DNA from: Owenia fusiformis
Lineage: Eukaryota; Annelida; Polychaeta; Sabellida; Oweniidae
Direction of reading: 5' to 3'
Length of the DNA: 64,000 nucleotides
NCBI GenBank assembly: GCA_903813345.2
Contig: CAIIXF020000010.1
Coordinates: forward strand, 17,991,181-18,055,180
Below the pieces are notes generated by a model. That model searched no databases and was not told where the DNA came from. It saw only the letters and a program-made list of their open reading frames with translations. Both the position numbers and the translations under genes were made by a program. The stretch's first letter is position 1. The number at the start of each line of letters is the position of its first letter. This document shows, piece after piece, positions 47,597-58,933 of this stretch.

Positions 47597-50441
47597 CAAT
47601 ATGTCATAGCTTTTTCACATTTGTAAATATTTTACATACAACTGAATAAAGAACATACTCTCTACAATACATGAGATGTAAGATATTTTAGTTAGTGGTT
47701 TTGTCTCATTACTTTACTCATAAACTGTAATATATAACCACATACCATTATAGTAAAGGACCATACTGCAGTAATATATATATATACTATTATAGTGAAT
47801 AACCATACTTATACTGTTTATATCCAACAGTAATTGTGAAAATTTAAGAGACAGGGATTTGAAGATTTTCGTGATAAAATATGATTTCAAATAAATGCAA
47901 AGCAACATTTTCAAATTTCATTATATGGGAAGGGGGCATCATTTATCGTATGACACAATAAATTACAATTTTGGTATGAATTAAAATGTCAATATTTTGA
48001 ACATAAGATTGAACATAAAATTCCAAGAGCTAGCTTACAGGTAAACATTATTTATTATGCAAGGTATAGTACAAGATTCAACAACAGCTGTATAATGTTA
48101 CATATTTATAAAAATCTACTACAGCATGTTTGATTTTCACTCCTAGGAAGAACTGTAAAATTATCTCACACAAAAAATAGCAAATGAAATTGCACATGTT
48201 CAAGCTGTTAGAAGGTAAAATACAATTTGAAATTTTATACAAGATCATATAATATAATTTGAGCATGAATCTTGAATTCTAAAGTTTTCAGTTTGTTGCT
48301 CGTACACAATTTCATAATACACATGTAGTAATTTATTCATGATGTAATGTGTCCTATACATCTGTACATGTAACTCACATTATTTATGCATGCTCCCAGA
48401 AGCCCAAATTTGAACAAGGCACACTGTGAACAATAGCATATAGGACAGTAATTTCAAAAATGGCCTTCAGAAAGTTTAAGCAGCATGCCAAAAATACCAA
48501 GGAGCATCCCTAAAAGTCAATTCATCAAGTGGCAAATGCGCAAATGATGCCCACCCACCATGCTGATGACAATTGTACCTTTTTAGATAGAGTAAAATTT
48601 AATGTATCTAATAGACGAGATGCAAGTATTCTTGAAAATTCTTTGAAAATTGACCTCTAGGTCAGGAAGAAGTTTTCCCATGGACCCAATGTTGTAAAAT
48701 CACAAAAAGTGAAATATCATTTCTTGTGGTAGACAGATAATATTTTCAAGTTTAAGGGAACCTTCCGCTATATCTGCCTTGTTATCTGAACTGAATTAGC
48801 CACCTGGTGGTGAAACTGGTAACTACCTACTGATATCTGGGTTATTACTAATTAGATTACCGTATGTATACGTATATGGAATATATATAAGATCCTCCAT
48901 CCCTATAATTATGTCCATAACCAATTGTGTAGAAAACTTAAGAATTCTCAACACAAACATTTTGTATAGAATATGCAGGAAATTTTTAGGATTTTGTTCA
49001 ACATTTCATTTAAAATAAAATGAGCAGACTGCCATGATTTATCGGTGTATGTGTACGCCAAAATTTTTTTCCTTAAATATCACAACAATGTCATTTATGT
49101 ACATTATGATGAAATTTAACAATGAGTTGCAAACACATGACTTGCAAATTTCGTTTGAGTCAGAGTCATGACATAACAACTCTTTAATGGGCTCAGTGGC
49201 AAACTATGAACCTAAAATACACCAAAATTAAAATGATTCAGAAATACCTATGACTTGCAGGTTTCAAGAGACTTTGATAATTACTTAGATGTTCTATTCT
49301 TTATCACAATGCCTGCCCTTTTGTCATAACCAACATTATTTGTTTACATATTATAACCATAGCTTTGTTTATAATACGTGAACTAAATGCTGTTTAAAGA
49401 GTGCATGCACTTCTTGTTATTTGCACTTGACTTGCCACTCACTATAGATAATAGCCAAGAATTTTTCTAGCTTTAGTTTTACAGAGAATCATTTAAATTA
49501 TTGGTAGCTTTAAACATAGTACTGCATTGTATTGTGTTATAACCTAAGACTAATCTACCAGAACAAAATGTAAGTTTCTAACAGAGTGAATTAAGAAATT
49601 GAACTTCAGTAATCAATAAATACAATAACATATTTTATCCTATGGATGCTAAATATATATGGGGATAACAAGTAACAACACAAGATAATTCTGATATGCG
49701 CTACTAAAATTGTGTTCCACTGATATGACGTGATATCCAATCAGATTCTCTATTTTTTATTAGTTTTGAATAAGCGCCTTAAAAGATTTGTCAGCACAGC
49801 AGAACAACCTCATCTGATTGACTGTCAGAATAAAATTCTGACGATAACGTTCTTATCAAAATGATTTTAATATTTTCATGCAACCACTTTGCATAACACC
49901 AATGTGATATCCCTCAAAAACCAAAGGATATCCTCCATATACCTGCTCCTGCCTCTACATAAAATGGCCTCCATGAACGTTTTAATGTTTATATCCAATA
50001 CACTATATGTAAAACAGAGGGCAGAGGTAAATATGGTCAGATAAATATACATGTATATATATATATATACCGGTATATGGCAGAACTTAACACAAAGAGG
50101 ATGTATATTGCAGTAACTTAAACAGTAAGATCAAATTCCCAAAAGGGTCAGTGAAAGAGACAGAAGTTATCGTAAATTAATATGATCTCTTGTAAATCAT
50201 GAATCAATGTGCATTTTAAAAATAAAATGCATTGCATTCATATTCACAAATAAAAATAAAATGAAATACATTTATAATCAGAAATGGTCCCTAAGGTTCT
50301 GATAATACTTCATACGTAAAGTCTATTTCATTGAAAAATATGTATCCTTATTTATTTATTTTTTGAGATGTGGCATTAAGTAGAATCTTAGTAGCATTTC
50401 AAAGAGTAAACACAAAAGAGCTTTGCAGGGCAGTTTTCAAT

Positions 50442-50826
50442 CACTGGTGATCCACTCGATTACGCTGGAACCGTTTCGGTAACAAAATGTCGGAATGTCA
50501 AAGGTACGATTTTTCTTTTTTCCTTATTTCACACATTGTAGGCAGAATTCCCACGACATTTTTATCACAAACGTGTACCAGTATCATATGTTTAAGAAAA
50601 TGTACACATCTGCGAACAAATAGTTCAGAAGAACTATGAACTACATAAAACTACATTTTCTAAAACATATGATACTGATACACGTTTGTGTGAAAAAATG
50701 TCCCGGGGATTCTGCCTACGACGTTTGAAATAAGGAAAAAAGAAAAATCGTACCTTCGACGTTCCGACATTTTGTTACCGAAATGAACCGTTTCGGTAAC
50801 CAGCGTAATCGAGCGGATCACCAGTG
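50442..50826. mobile_element. Foldback element, target duplication TCAAT
   Basis: Ends CACTGGTGATCCACTCGATT and the inverse AATCGAGCGGATCACCAGTG; both arms (about 160 bp) are complementary. The right arm carries an extra AACCGTTTCGGTAA repeat. TCAAT flanks both sides (50437-50441 and 50827-50831). No ORF. Confidence 0.85.
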
Positions 50827-51074
50827 TCAATGTGACTTGTGAAACCATGTTGTTCAATGAAATGGCCTCATTGATTTGTAAATATATTATATAATATGGC
50901 AACTCTATTGCTCTGATTCTACATTGAGCAATGTTTGTAAAACCTCGCATCAAGCATATGTCTCCCACCACAATATTTTCCCAACTTAGAATAAATATGT
51001 GTGTGTTCAGGGAGTGCATTATAATTCAATGATGCAAGACTTTAGGTCAGTTAATGATGGCCTATTCAAAGGGT

Positions 51075-51212
51075 TTTTTATGATTCAATTGGTCAGCATA
51101 TTTTGGCCTTGGCTGAAGGTTTCTTTGTTTTATGATTGGTCAGCATATTTTGGCCTTTTCCAAGGGCTGAAGGTTTCTTTGTTTTATGATTGGTCAGCAT
51201 ATTTGGCATCAT
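51075..51212. repeat. Tandem duplication at the 3' end of ADPGK
   Basis: ATTGGTCAGCATATTTTGGC and GCTGAAGGTTTCTTTGTTTT recur about 2.5 times. The last copy contains the ADPGK stop codon and the last seven sense codons (minus strand). Confidence 0.75.
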
Positions 51213-51750
51213 ATTCAGAGAATAAAAGCCCTGTAGCAGATATTGCATCACCTAATCCTACAGTTTTTAAAGGATGTTTGCAAACTAGTACAGGACTGAA
51301 ACAGAATTTGAAATCTCCTGTTTTCCATGAAAGCACTGGTTCTGATTGATTAAAACTCCTGAGTTTGTCCCCCGTGAATAATTTAAACTGTTCGGGGGAT
51401 TTTATATCAACCTTTGTCGGGTCAAATATTTTCATATCACATGCTTGTTTGGCAGCAATTCTTGTGCCTGCGGCGACAGCTGCACGTTCATTTCTCCATG
51501 CGACGTTCAAAGTTCCTGTGATATGATACGTCAATGAATGGAAATGAACTCTGGTTAGTTTTGAATTTGGGTAGTTTTTACTTCCGTATGAATATGTCTT
51601 CAAAAGCCAGGTCATGATGTCACTGACTTTGTGAATTTCCGGCTGTCCCTTTATTTCCTTGTACATTGTGTTGTGAGGTCCGTCAGTTGCGTGAGAGGCA
51701 AAGGCCAACTCCTGTTCATTCAAACCAAGAGAGCTCACAGTGGGAAGAAC
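51184..51750 (-). CDS. ADPGK: ADPGK last exon with catalytic GLGD
   Basis: Acceptor TTTTCCAG at 51752-51751, stop at 51184. The 188 residues contain VSSLGLNEQELAF, RVHFHSLTYHITGTLN, AAVAAGTRIAAKQAC, a VLVCKHPLKTVGLGDA stretch and the C-terminus FSEYDAKYADQS. The Asp of GLGD is the expected catalytic base. The end of the frame and the sequence after the stop lie in a local tandem duplication (see findings). Confidence 0.95.
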   Translation of the reverse strand, partial: VLPTVSSLGLNEQELAFASHATDGPHNTMYKEIKGQPEIHKVSDIMTWLLKTYSYGSKNYPNSKLTRVHFHSLTYHITGTLNVAWRNERAAVAAGTRIAAKQACDMKIFDPTKVDIKSPEQFKLFTGDKLRSFNQSEPVLSWKTGDFKFCFSPVLVCKHPLKTVGLGDAISATGLLFSEYDAKYADQS

Positions 51751-54700
51751 CTGGAAAAGGTACAGATACATTACCAAATCTTAAAGATCACTTCATACTC
51801 GGTTCAGACCAATCATCCGTTTGAAAAGATATAACAGACCATGCATGTATTTGTCTGTGACCATTTGGAAATAGGACGAGAATGATAAGAGCATAAACAA
51901 TGGGATCCTCGGGGCAGGTTTGTGACCAACTTCTCTTTGAATGGGTTCTTGGTCCTTACTGATACTCTGGCTTAAGATGGTGCATAGCTTGAACACATGT
52001 GCTACATCATGGTTTATTTTTAATCAAGTCAACATGGACCTTATGTCATGTCTTGCGTAATGTTATGTGGCTTAAAATGAATAGGGATATGCTAAAAAAC
52101 TGTAAAAAGTAAACTTAACATATGAAATGAATGATAAAAAAAATGCTCAGCATTCAAAACATTCAAAAACTCTGAAAAAGGTGTAAGAGTAAATAAAAAA
52201 AACAACTATGAACTAAATAATTTGGAAAAAAATATAAAATACAAACAAGGGATTAACATGCAAAATGTCACCACCCACCATTTGTTACAGATCTCAAATG
52301 TCAGCCGCAAACCACCGAACACCATCCACAAAAAGTTTGAGTCTAAAACAATATTTCACCACTTGTGTTGGTGACATAACAAAGCTGCAGCCTAATTCTA
52401 TAACACACTCTAATTTTCCGACACAGAGAAGTAGAATTTTGAAATGTGTTGACTGTGAAGCTAAGAAACAACATCTTCAAGCACATGGTATAATTACTGT
52501 ACTCCGGGGAAATTTTGACGCTATAAAATTTCACGATTTTTCGAAATTGCAATTTTGCGGCTATTTAATTTCGCCAATTTGAGTTGATGACATTTCGCGG
52601 ATTGCACAAGTTGAATTTTTTTCCCATTACCGTGAATCAATGCGTATCTGGCTACTTTAGCCCGTTCAGAATCCGAATAATGTTTGTATTTCCCACATTT
52701 AGGGCATTTATTTGAATATTCTTGAATGGCTTTTTCAACTTCAATTTGTAGGATATCATTGTCGTCAACAGTTCTTGCCTTTGTTGGCCTAATAACCAAA
52801 TTCAAAATGTTAGACATTTTAGGCAATTTTTGAATTATCACCCAACAACACTGGACGAAACGTTTTACACCGAACGAAACATATCAAAAGTCCCGGGTCA
52901 AATCCCCAGGGATTTAAAAGACAAATTTCGCGACGTTAAATGTTCGCGATTTTACTACATTCGCTAACAAAGCGAAATCAAATTGCACACGAATAATACC
53001 CGGAGTACAGTATATAAATATATGTACATAGCTTGCTTTGTTTATTGAAAGCTAGCCCAGTTTATATACACTCCTATTATAAATTATATAATATTCTAAT
53101 TTCTAATCTATTATATTAATAGTATAAGAGGCTTTAAAGAGTGAGTAGTGTTAGTACAAACATTAGGCTTTAACCCATAGAACAGGTCAGTGTGAGGTCC
53201 CTCTCCAACTAAAGCAGTAAAAGCCAGTTCTTCCTCATTTAGACCTATAGAGCTTACAAGTGGAATGATCTGCAATCAAGAAATGGCTGAAGGAGCTCAT
53301 GCACAAAAAGATCTGAATTTTATTTGAGGCATGGAAGTCCAGTAAAACTTGTTTGAGGGAGCATATTGTTCCCAGTAGACAAGTGGACAGGCTTTACTGT
53401 GCTAGTCATGTTGTTATAGTAACACCCGTCTGAGAGAAAACCTTGTTCCCAGTTGACGGGTGATCCTTACAGAGAAGATTCATTCACATGCTTGTAAGTG
53501 AAAATTAATGTTTGGTTCTTTTGAAAACGTTTCCTTGTAGAGAGGCATTCCTTAAAGATGTGTTCAACCACAGACAGGTTTTACTGTGATTGTTGAGTTT
53601 TACAACAGAAATGGAATCAGCAGAAAAATAAAGAAAACCAAGCCAACATGGGTAGTTATCTGAACATGTACTATATTAACATGTAAAACTGTATTACATA
53701 ATAACATGTACATTAGAGATACCACTACACCAGAGTATGACTATAATTTAACGCTACAAGCCTGCCATACAATACAATTTTGATGGTTTTGATTTACAAA
53801 ACAGTTTGTGAATATTACAAGATATTACAAGAACAATTGATCAATGAATTCTTTAGCTTATACTACACTAATAATCAAAAAAAAGATAGTAAGCACTAAA
53901 GCACTAGTTTTTGGTGTGTTTCATCGTTACTTCTATTTGCTTATTAAAGCAGGGTGTTTATTTCTAATTCAGCTTAATAATCCTTAACACTTACAATCTC
54001 CATAATGAGCTTCATGAACCATGGTTTAGTCATACTAGCCAGCTCAAGATGGACGGGAACAGTACTCGGCAGCAGACGGAGATTTCCCGCCAAATCCTCT
54101 AGCCTCTTTTTCAAAAAATCTTCACTTTGACCTTCCATGATATGCAACCCTGAGAGAATGACTAGATCTGGTTGAAATGAACCCAAACTGGCAAAGAGCG
54201 TCTCTAGCTTGTCCATCCTGGCATTGGAGAGGTCATGTGACGTGATGAATCGGGTCGCCACTGGGGCTTGGTGATCTCCCCATTTTTCACCACGTTCAAA
54301 TTCAAGGATCATGTGCACCTTTTATAAAATGAATTTCAAAAGATTGCTTCTTACAATTTACACTCTAAAGATTTGACTTGTGAAAGTAAAGAATGAAATA
54401 TTTTGTGAAACTTTTAAGTTTGTTATTGAATGACTTCTCAAAAGTTGTCATTGAATTAGTACTTTATATTATAAGACTTCAATCAATGTCAGGCTGCACT
54501 AATTTGCTAAATTCTTTAATTTTTCACTACACTGTATATTTTGTAAAACTGCTGAATTTTATTGAATTAAATCTAGAATCTGTCAGTGCCACTTACCTCA
54601 TCTTTATCAATCCTACTGCTCTGTGGAACTTGCATGTTTTGATCTAAGAGTGACTTCAGTCTGGGGCCTACTGGGCCGACTAGCTGTACCTACATATACA

Positions 54701-56755
54701 TTTAACATGTACATGTATAGCAACCTGAGTCTGTGAATGATCATTGAAAGGAGGTCCACTTTTAGAGGTTTGATTCACACAACAATGTCAGTTTTTAAGT
54801 GTGACATAACTGTCAGTAATTATCATATTGTTAAACTAGCAAGAGATATTGTCTAACATCGTGAACTAGTATCCATTAGGGGCCAAACAGTTTGGGATTT
54901 CACGATTCAGACTGGTGGTTGATTTTTACAGTTAAGTTCAGATCTGATTGTAGTTCTCACGGGCTACGTGAAATGAGCGAATAGATATATGAAATTGATT
55001 GGAAAATCAGAAAATACACTGATCGTGTCATAGTGACATACAGACAAAGTGAACAAACATAACTCTTTACTAATGTCAGTGTCTTGATCTGTTTGATCAA
55101 TGTTCATGTTTTAAATAACCTATTTACTTTTTGGCAAACTTAGTACAGGACTTTAATAAACTGAATCCATATTCCGAAATGCTAGTTCATCAACTTTGTC
55201 AGGCGATAACATGGATCAAGGGCGAATGTAATACCTGAACATACCTCCTCCGCAAATTCAATGTATTTGGCTTTTGGCTTCTTACCATAATATACTGTTC
55301 TATCAATCAATAGGATTGTGCAATGTATATTTAACATAGGTTTCTTCCAGATCAATATGGCAATAAAATTATGGAGATTTTAGGCTCACAAGATTATACA
55401 CAAATACAAGATGTTTAGTGAATTTCATGTGTTTTACAGTATATAATCCTACCTGAGTATCTGGGAATGTTGTAATAATCTTTTGTGCCATTAATGCAGC
55501 ATTTCCTCCAATAAACCACTGAAACAACAATAATCACTTGATACACCAATAATCACTTGATAACAATAATCACTTGATACACCAATAATCACTTAATACA
55601 TCAATAATCACTTGATACGCCCATCAGGAACTCAGGAGTTGTGCATGGCAGGATGGAGTTTAAATTTAATTTAGCAACTGCCACAACTGCAGAAAAAAAA
55701 GAAGCTGAATATGGCTTTTGGCAAATAAAAAAATTTACCTCTAATTAAACTCCCAATTAATGATGGGATTTTCATGAGTTTTCTTGTGCAGCATGTTTAT
55801 GATGTGTGAAAAAATTAAAAATACATTATATAGAGCATTAATTTAAAGAAATCACCAATTATTGGTCTAAGCATGATCTCAAACCACATTCAAATTTTTA
55901 ATTCACATTTGTTTGATTTAGCTTTTTAAAAGACAGCTTCGTCTTCACTCTTTAAGTGAAAGAGAAATCTCTACACTTGACGAAGGGGCAATTTTATTCT
56001 TTAAATAAAAAAAACATTATAGTGGAAACAACAGGTGGTATGACTAACATCACCTTCCACTGCTTGCTAGTGGAAGTCTGTGTCTGTGTATAATAAAGGA
56101 GTCAATACTATAGCTACATGTATATTGTACAGTAACACATCATTATTGGTTCAGTATTGATTTCATAGTTTCAATTACAAATGTCTTCAAATGCTAAGAA
56201 ATTATGAAGGCATTCACTGTTGTACAGCTACTTGTTAGCTATGAAAATGCAATATGTAAGAACTTTTAATTTCTACATTGTATTGATTGAATCGAAATTA
56301 AGTTTAAAATACTAGGCTACCTATTTTTCTCTGGAAGACATGTGTATTGTATAAACCATATGAATAAATCTAACTCCACATACTCAGTAAACCCAAAATA
56401 GGAGTCTGATATTGGTATGATCATTATGTATGGAAAACTAACTAATAGATAAACAATGACCAAATCATAAGTTACAACAGTTCAAAACAGACCCATAAAG
56501 CTTTAACAAGTATGGTTGTTAACACTTACATCAGCTCGAGAAAGTCGCTCGGCTGCATCAACCATTTTTCCAAAATCTTCACCATTTGCAAAATTTCTTT
56601 CTGCTCCAGAGCCCTTTGCAAGAAAGAATGCAAAGACCTCCTGGAGTTCATGAAGGGAGTTCAGCTCATGATGATCCAGTTTGTGTCCAGGGGAGATGTT
56701 CAACATCCGTAACAGTTCTGAACCTTTCACTATTAGGTCAACATTGGCGTTCAAC
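51184..56755 (-). CDS. ADPGK: ADP-dependent glucokinase, 5 exons, N-terminal exon not found
   Basis: Exons on the minus strand: 56755-56530, 55518-55453, 54689-54597, 54318-53995 and 51750-51184. All have AG/GT borders and all internal phases agree, giving 424 C-terminal residues; animal ADPGK is about 490-500 residues, so roughly 70 are missing upstream. ADPGK phosphorylates glucose using ADP and in animals is an ER-membrane-associated enzyme of the ribokinase-like fold. Recognisable motifs in order: NANVDLIVKG, GGNAALMAQK, VGPVGPRLKSLL, SHDLSNARMDKLE, PDLVILSGLHIMEGQSEDF, VPVHLELASMT, SLGLNEQEL, RVHFHSLTYH, AAVAAGTRIAAKQAC, and the catalytic TVGLGDAISATGL. It is convergent with the ADAMTS-like gene, 7.5 kb away. 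The first exon should end in two bases completing a codon before LNANVD and was not recognised; it may lie beyond 64000. Confidence 0.93.
52497..53010 (-). mobile_element. 514-bp inverted-repeat element with a short coding remnant
   Basis: Ends CTGTACTCCGGGG and CCCGGAGTACAG, with TA on both sides, as in Tc1/mariner/pogo-like elements. A minus-strand frame (52841-52521) reads MSNILNLVIRPTKARTVDD, then a CPKCGKYKHYSDSERAKVARY stretch and HGNGK. The C-x2-C and SERAKVARYA...GNGK parts look like the DNA-binding start of a transposon protein, but no catalytic domain fits in the element. It lies in the last intron of ADPGK. Confidence 0.7.
53041..53046 (-). terminator. AATAAA behind the alternative ADPGK exon
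   Basis: A minus-strand AATAAA lies about 65 nt after the TAA of the candidate alternative terminal exon, and about 30 bp before the inverted-repeat element at 53010. Confidence 0.35.
53111..53269 (-). CDS. ADPGK: Candidate alternative terminal exon of ADPGK (diverged duplicate)
   Basis: Inside the last ADPGK intron, a minus-strand acceptor (GATTGCAG) opens a phase-0 frame reading IIPLVSSIGLNEEELAFTA, then VGEGPHTDLFYGLK. It aligns without gaps to the first 34 residues of the normal last exon (VLPTVSSLGLNEQELAF...); I count 16 identities, and many of the differences are conservative. The frame continues for 18 unrelated codons to TAA (53113-53111), and an AATAAA lies at 53046-53041. Used as a last exon it would give a protein without the GLGD catalytic Asp. 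It could also be a decaying duplicate. Confidence 0.5.
   Translation of the reverse strand: MIPLVSSIGLNEEELAFTALVGEGPHTDLFYGLKPNVCTNTTHSLKPLILLI
53995..54318 (-). CDS. ADPGK: ADPGK exon: VHMILEFERGEKWG to LIMEI
   Basis: Acceptor TATAAAAG at 54320-54319, donor ATT|gtaagt at 53994. The 108 codons include RFITSHDLSNARMDKLE, SGLHIMEGQSEDFLKKRL and VPVHLELASMT. Spliced to the last exon it reads LIMEI-VLPTVSSLGLNEQE, as in the family. Both phases are 0. Confidence 0.95.
54597..54689 (-). CDS. ADPGK: ADPGK exon: VQLVGPVGPRLKSLL
   Basis: Acceptor TATGTAG, donor GAG|gtaagt at 54596. The 31 codons encode VQLVGPVGPRLKSLLDQN and continue through VPQSSRIDKDE. Both phases are 0. Confidence 0.92.
55453..55518 (-). 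CDS. ADPGK: ADPGK exon: WFIGGNAALMAQK
   Basis: Acceptor GTTTCAG, donor CAG|gtagga at 55452. The 22 codons encode WFIGGNAALMAQKIITTFP and DTQ. GGNAA is the sugar-side glycine motif of the family. Both phases are 0. Confidence 0.92.
56530..56755 (-). CDS. ADPGK: ADPGK exon (first one found): LNANVD to SRAD
   Basis: Acceptor TTTTGCAG at 56757-56756, donor GAT|gtaagt at 56529. It starts with one base that completes the previous codon, then LNANVDLIVKGSELLRMLN through GAERNF and DAAERLSRAD. The open frame upstream of the acceptor is intronic and lacks similarity to the family. It ends in phase 0. Confidence 0.93.
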
Positions 56756-58500
56756 CTGCAAAACAAAAAAATGTTTAAAAAAACTGTAAAACATGGGTCA
56801 TTTGTTAAACACATTTTAATACAGGCCCAAAGACTTAAGAAAGAGCCAGAAATATTTTCAAGCCTAAACATGGCGATTTTTATGTCTAGTTTGTATTTTT
56901 CCATCCTGACTAGGAAGAAATATATTTTTTGAGCTTTAATAGGGAGATAATACACAAACACATTTAAAATACAATCCAAAATAATAAAACAAAATTATTT
57001 TGCAACAACTCTGCAAAGTATAGTGATTTGGATAAATTAGATTAAACACAAAATAATTGTATTGTAATTTTACTGTTAAAAGAATTGTTTTTTACAAAAA
57101 GTCATATGTCATATTTGACATTTTGAAGTTTACAAATTAAAGAAAGAATCAGATCTAGCGAACGGCCAAACAAAAAATTGCAATTTTAGAATATTTCTGG
57201 CTGATGTCTTTCCTTTTCATGTCTATTTTCTAAAAATCCCCAAAGTGCACACTTTATTTCAGGGAAACTAAAAAATTTTACAACAATGTATTATTTTTCT
57301 ATAAGAATGGTTACCATTCTTATTATTTTGGGAGAATTTAAACATTTTTCACCCATTTTTGCACTTTAAAGCGATTATAATTTCACCAATTTATAACATA
57401 TTGTGAATCTTTTGAGAGATATTGTATTTTGAGATTGTAAGGAATAGATTAGTAGGTCAATTGTACATGTTGCTTGTAATTTTGTCACCCCCATATATCT
57501 GATTCTGCCTTTAATATTAAAAAATCCATTCTTTTCTGAAACCTTATAGAACTGATAAAAGTAGAATGTACTTGGTCATATTAGTAGAGATAGGATACAA
57601 ACTATCATATACAGTTTAGATACAGGGTATATCCCACGGTTATATCCCTTGGAAAATTAGTACCACTCATATGTTCCTCAGGATACATTCTGTATCTTAC
57701 ACCTCCCAGTACATAAGCCTTATGTATCTGGTAGTTCTCGAATTCTTAATTAAATGGATTATGGTTGATGCTAGAATTGAGGGAGAATGTGATATCCCTC
57801 CCTCAAGGTTAAGGATAAACCAGTCATTTCTTACTAAGCACTAACTTCCAGACACTTAATGGCCTAGAAAAAATATTGGTTATTAAACTTTTTATACTGT
57901 AAGTTATCTTTTAACAAGTTTACAACTGTAATTATTTTTCACTGTAGTTTTCTTATACAGATGTATGACTGAATTGCATGTGAGTTAAGTTCAAGTTTAT
58001 AGTTTGAAGTGCAAAGTTAACTCAAGTGGACACTATACATGAATAGAGTGAAGGTATTTCAGTTGACACAATGATGAAATGAAAATACAGTATCTATTCA
58101 TGGGCTTTCAAGAGAAGCCCATGGCTTATTATGGCAATATGGTGCAGGGTTAAAAACTTGCATCAGTGCCTAACTAAAGAAATGATAAGCACAGCCAAAT
58201 CTCTAAAGACAACATTGCAGGATTTGTTTTTCCAATTTGTTTTGCAATGCATTTATAATTATGCTTAATCACAGCATAATTAGAAGTAATCACAGTATGT
58301 TTACCATGATAAATACAATATTAAACTCTTTCAACAAGGTTTTGTTTGTATTTGTGATTAAAAAAGAGTAGAAACCTATTGTAGATAATGATAAGTCAAT
58401 AGTGTTGCAGACTTGGGTAATTATTGTATGATATCACAAAAAATTAGCTGATCAAATGACACAGCCATGAACATGTTATTTTATTCATGTTCATTCTAAC
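56756..58500. other. Region upstream of the first ADPGK exon found
   Basis: Probably intronic for ADPGK. No exon was recognised. A short hairpin (ATGGGCTTTCAAGAGAAGCCCAT) sits near 58099, and a degenerate repeat with GGATATCCC-like words lies at 57620-57830. Confidence 0.4.
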
Positions 58501-58526
58501 TTCGATTGTTACATCCAGAAGAAGCA

Positions 58527-58835
58527 ATGGCTGAAGCAAAGAAACCAAGAAAGCGCACTTCAAAATTCAATATTGAAATACAAGGAGAAGATGAGTTAAA
58601 ACAAAAAACTCTTAAAAAGCTAAATCTAGTGAAAGAAAAAATGAAAACAGGTGTTAGAACAACAAATGCAGTAGCAATTGACACTTTGCTAGACTTCTGG
58701 ATCTTCAATAATGTTCAACATGATGAAAGAGAAAGACAAACAGTGAATGATAACCCAGTTATTCAAGAATACACACCTGTTGAAAAAAGCGAAATATCTG
58801 AACCAATGTTCCTATATATATATGTCAAGGTTTAG
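58527..58835 (+). CDS. Unrecognised 102-codon ORF beside the satellite
   Basis: The first ATG gives MAEAKKPRKRTSKFNIEI, then EDELKQKTLKKLNLVKEKM and FWIFNNVQHDERERQ. It is charged and lysine-rich, with a helical look, and ends just before the satellite at 58934. A TACATCCAG just upstream could be an acceptor. It does not look random, but I cannot name it; it may be part of a transposon or an exon cut off by the satellite. Confidence 0.4.
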   Translation: MAEAKKPRKRTSKFNIEIQGEDELKQKTLKKLNLVKEKMKTGVRTTNAVAIDTLLDFWIFNNVQHDERERQTVNDNPVIQEYTPVEKSEISEPMFLYIYVKV

Positions 58836-58933
58836 GGACAAAAATTTATGTCATTTTAAAGTAAAGCTTTTTTTCTTTACAATGACGAGTTGAGAAATTT
58901 AAAAACATCCCACTTACTGAAATTTTAAACTTT

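Larger units (their letters stand above)
43669..51183. other. Intergenic region between the two convergent genes
   Basis: It contains the 3' ends of both genes and inverted-repeat elements at 43811, 44902, 45262, 46780, 46917, 47391 and 50442. An AT microsatellite lies near 50050-50075 and others near 47775. No further gene was recognised; the short open frames have no family resemblance. Confidence 0.55.

Noticed and set aside
56756-56979. Extension of the ADPGK frame upstream of 56755 (MDCILNVF...)
   Set aside because: There is a good acceptor at 56757-56756, the upstream part has no ADPGK similarity, and it looks like intron.
57590-57830. GGATATCCC-type sequence as a copy of the 46780 hairpin
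   Set aside because: Only short words are shared; the arms do not pair over any length.
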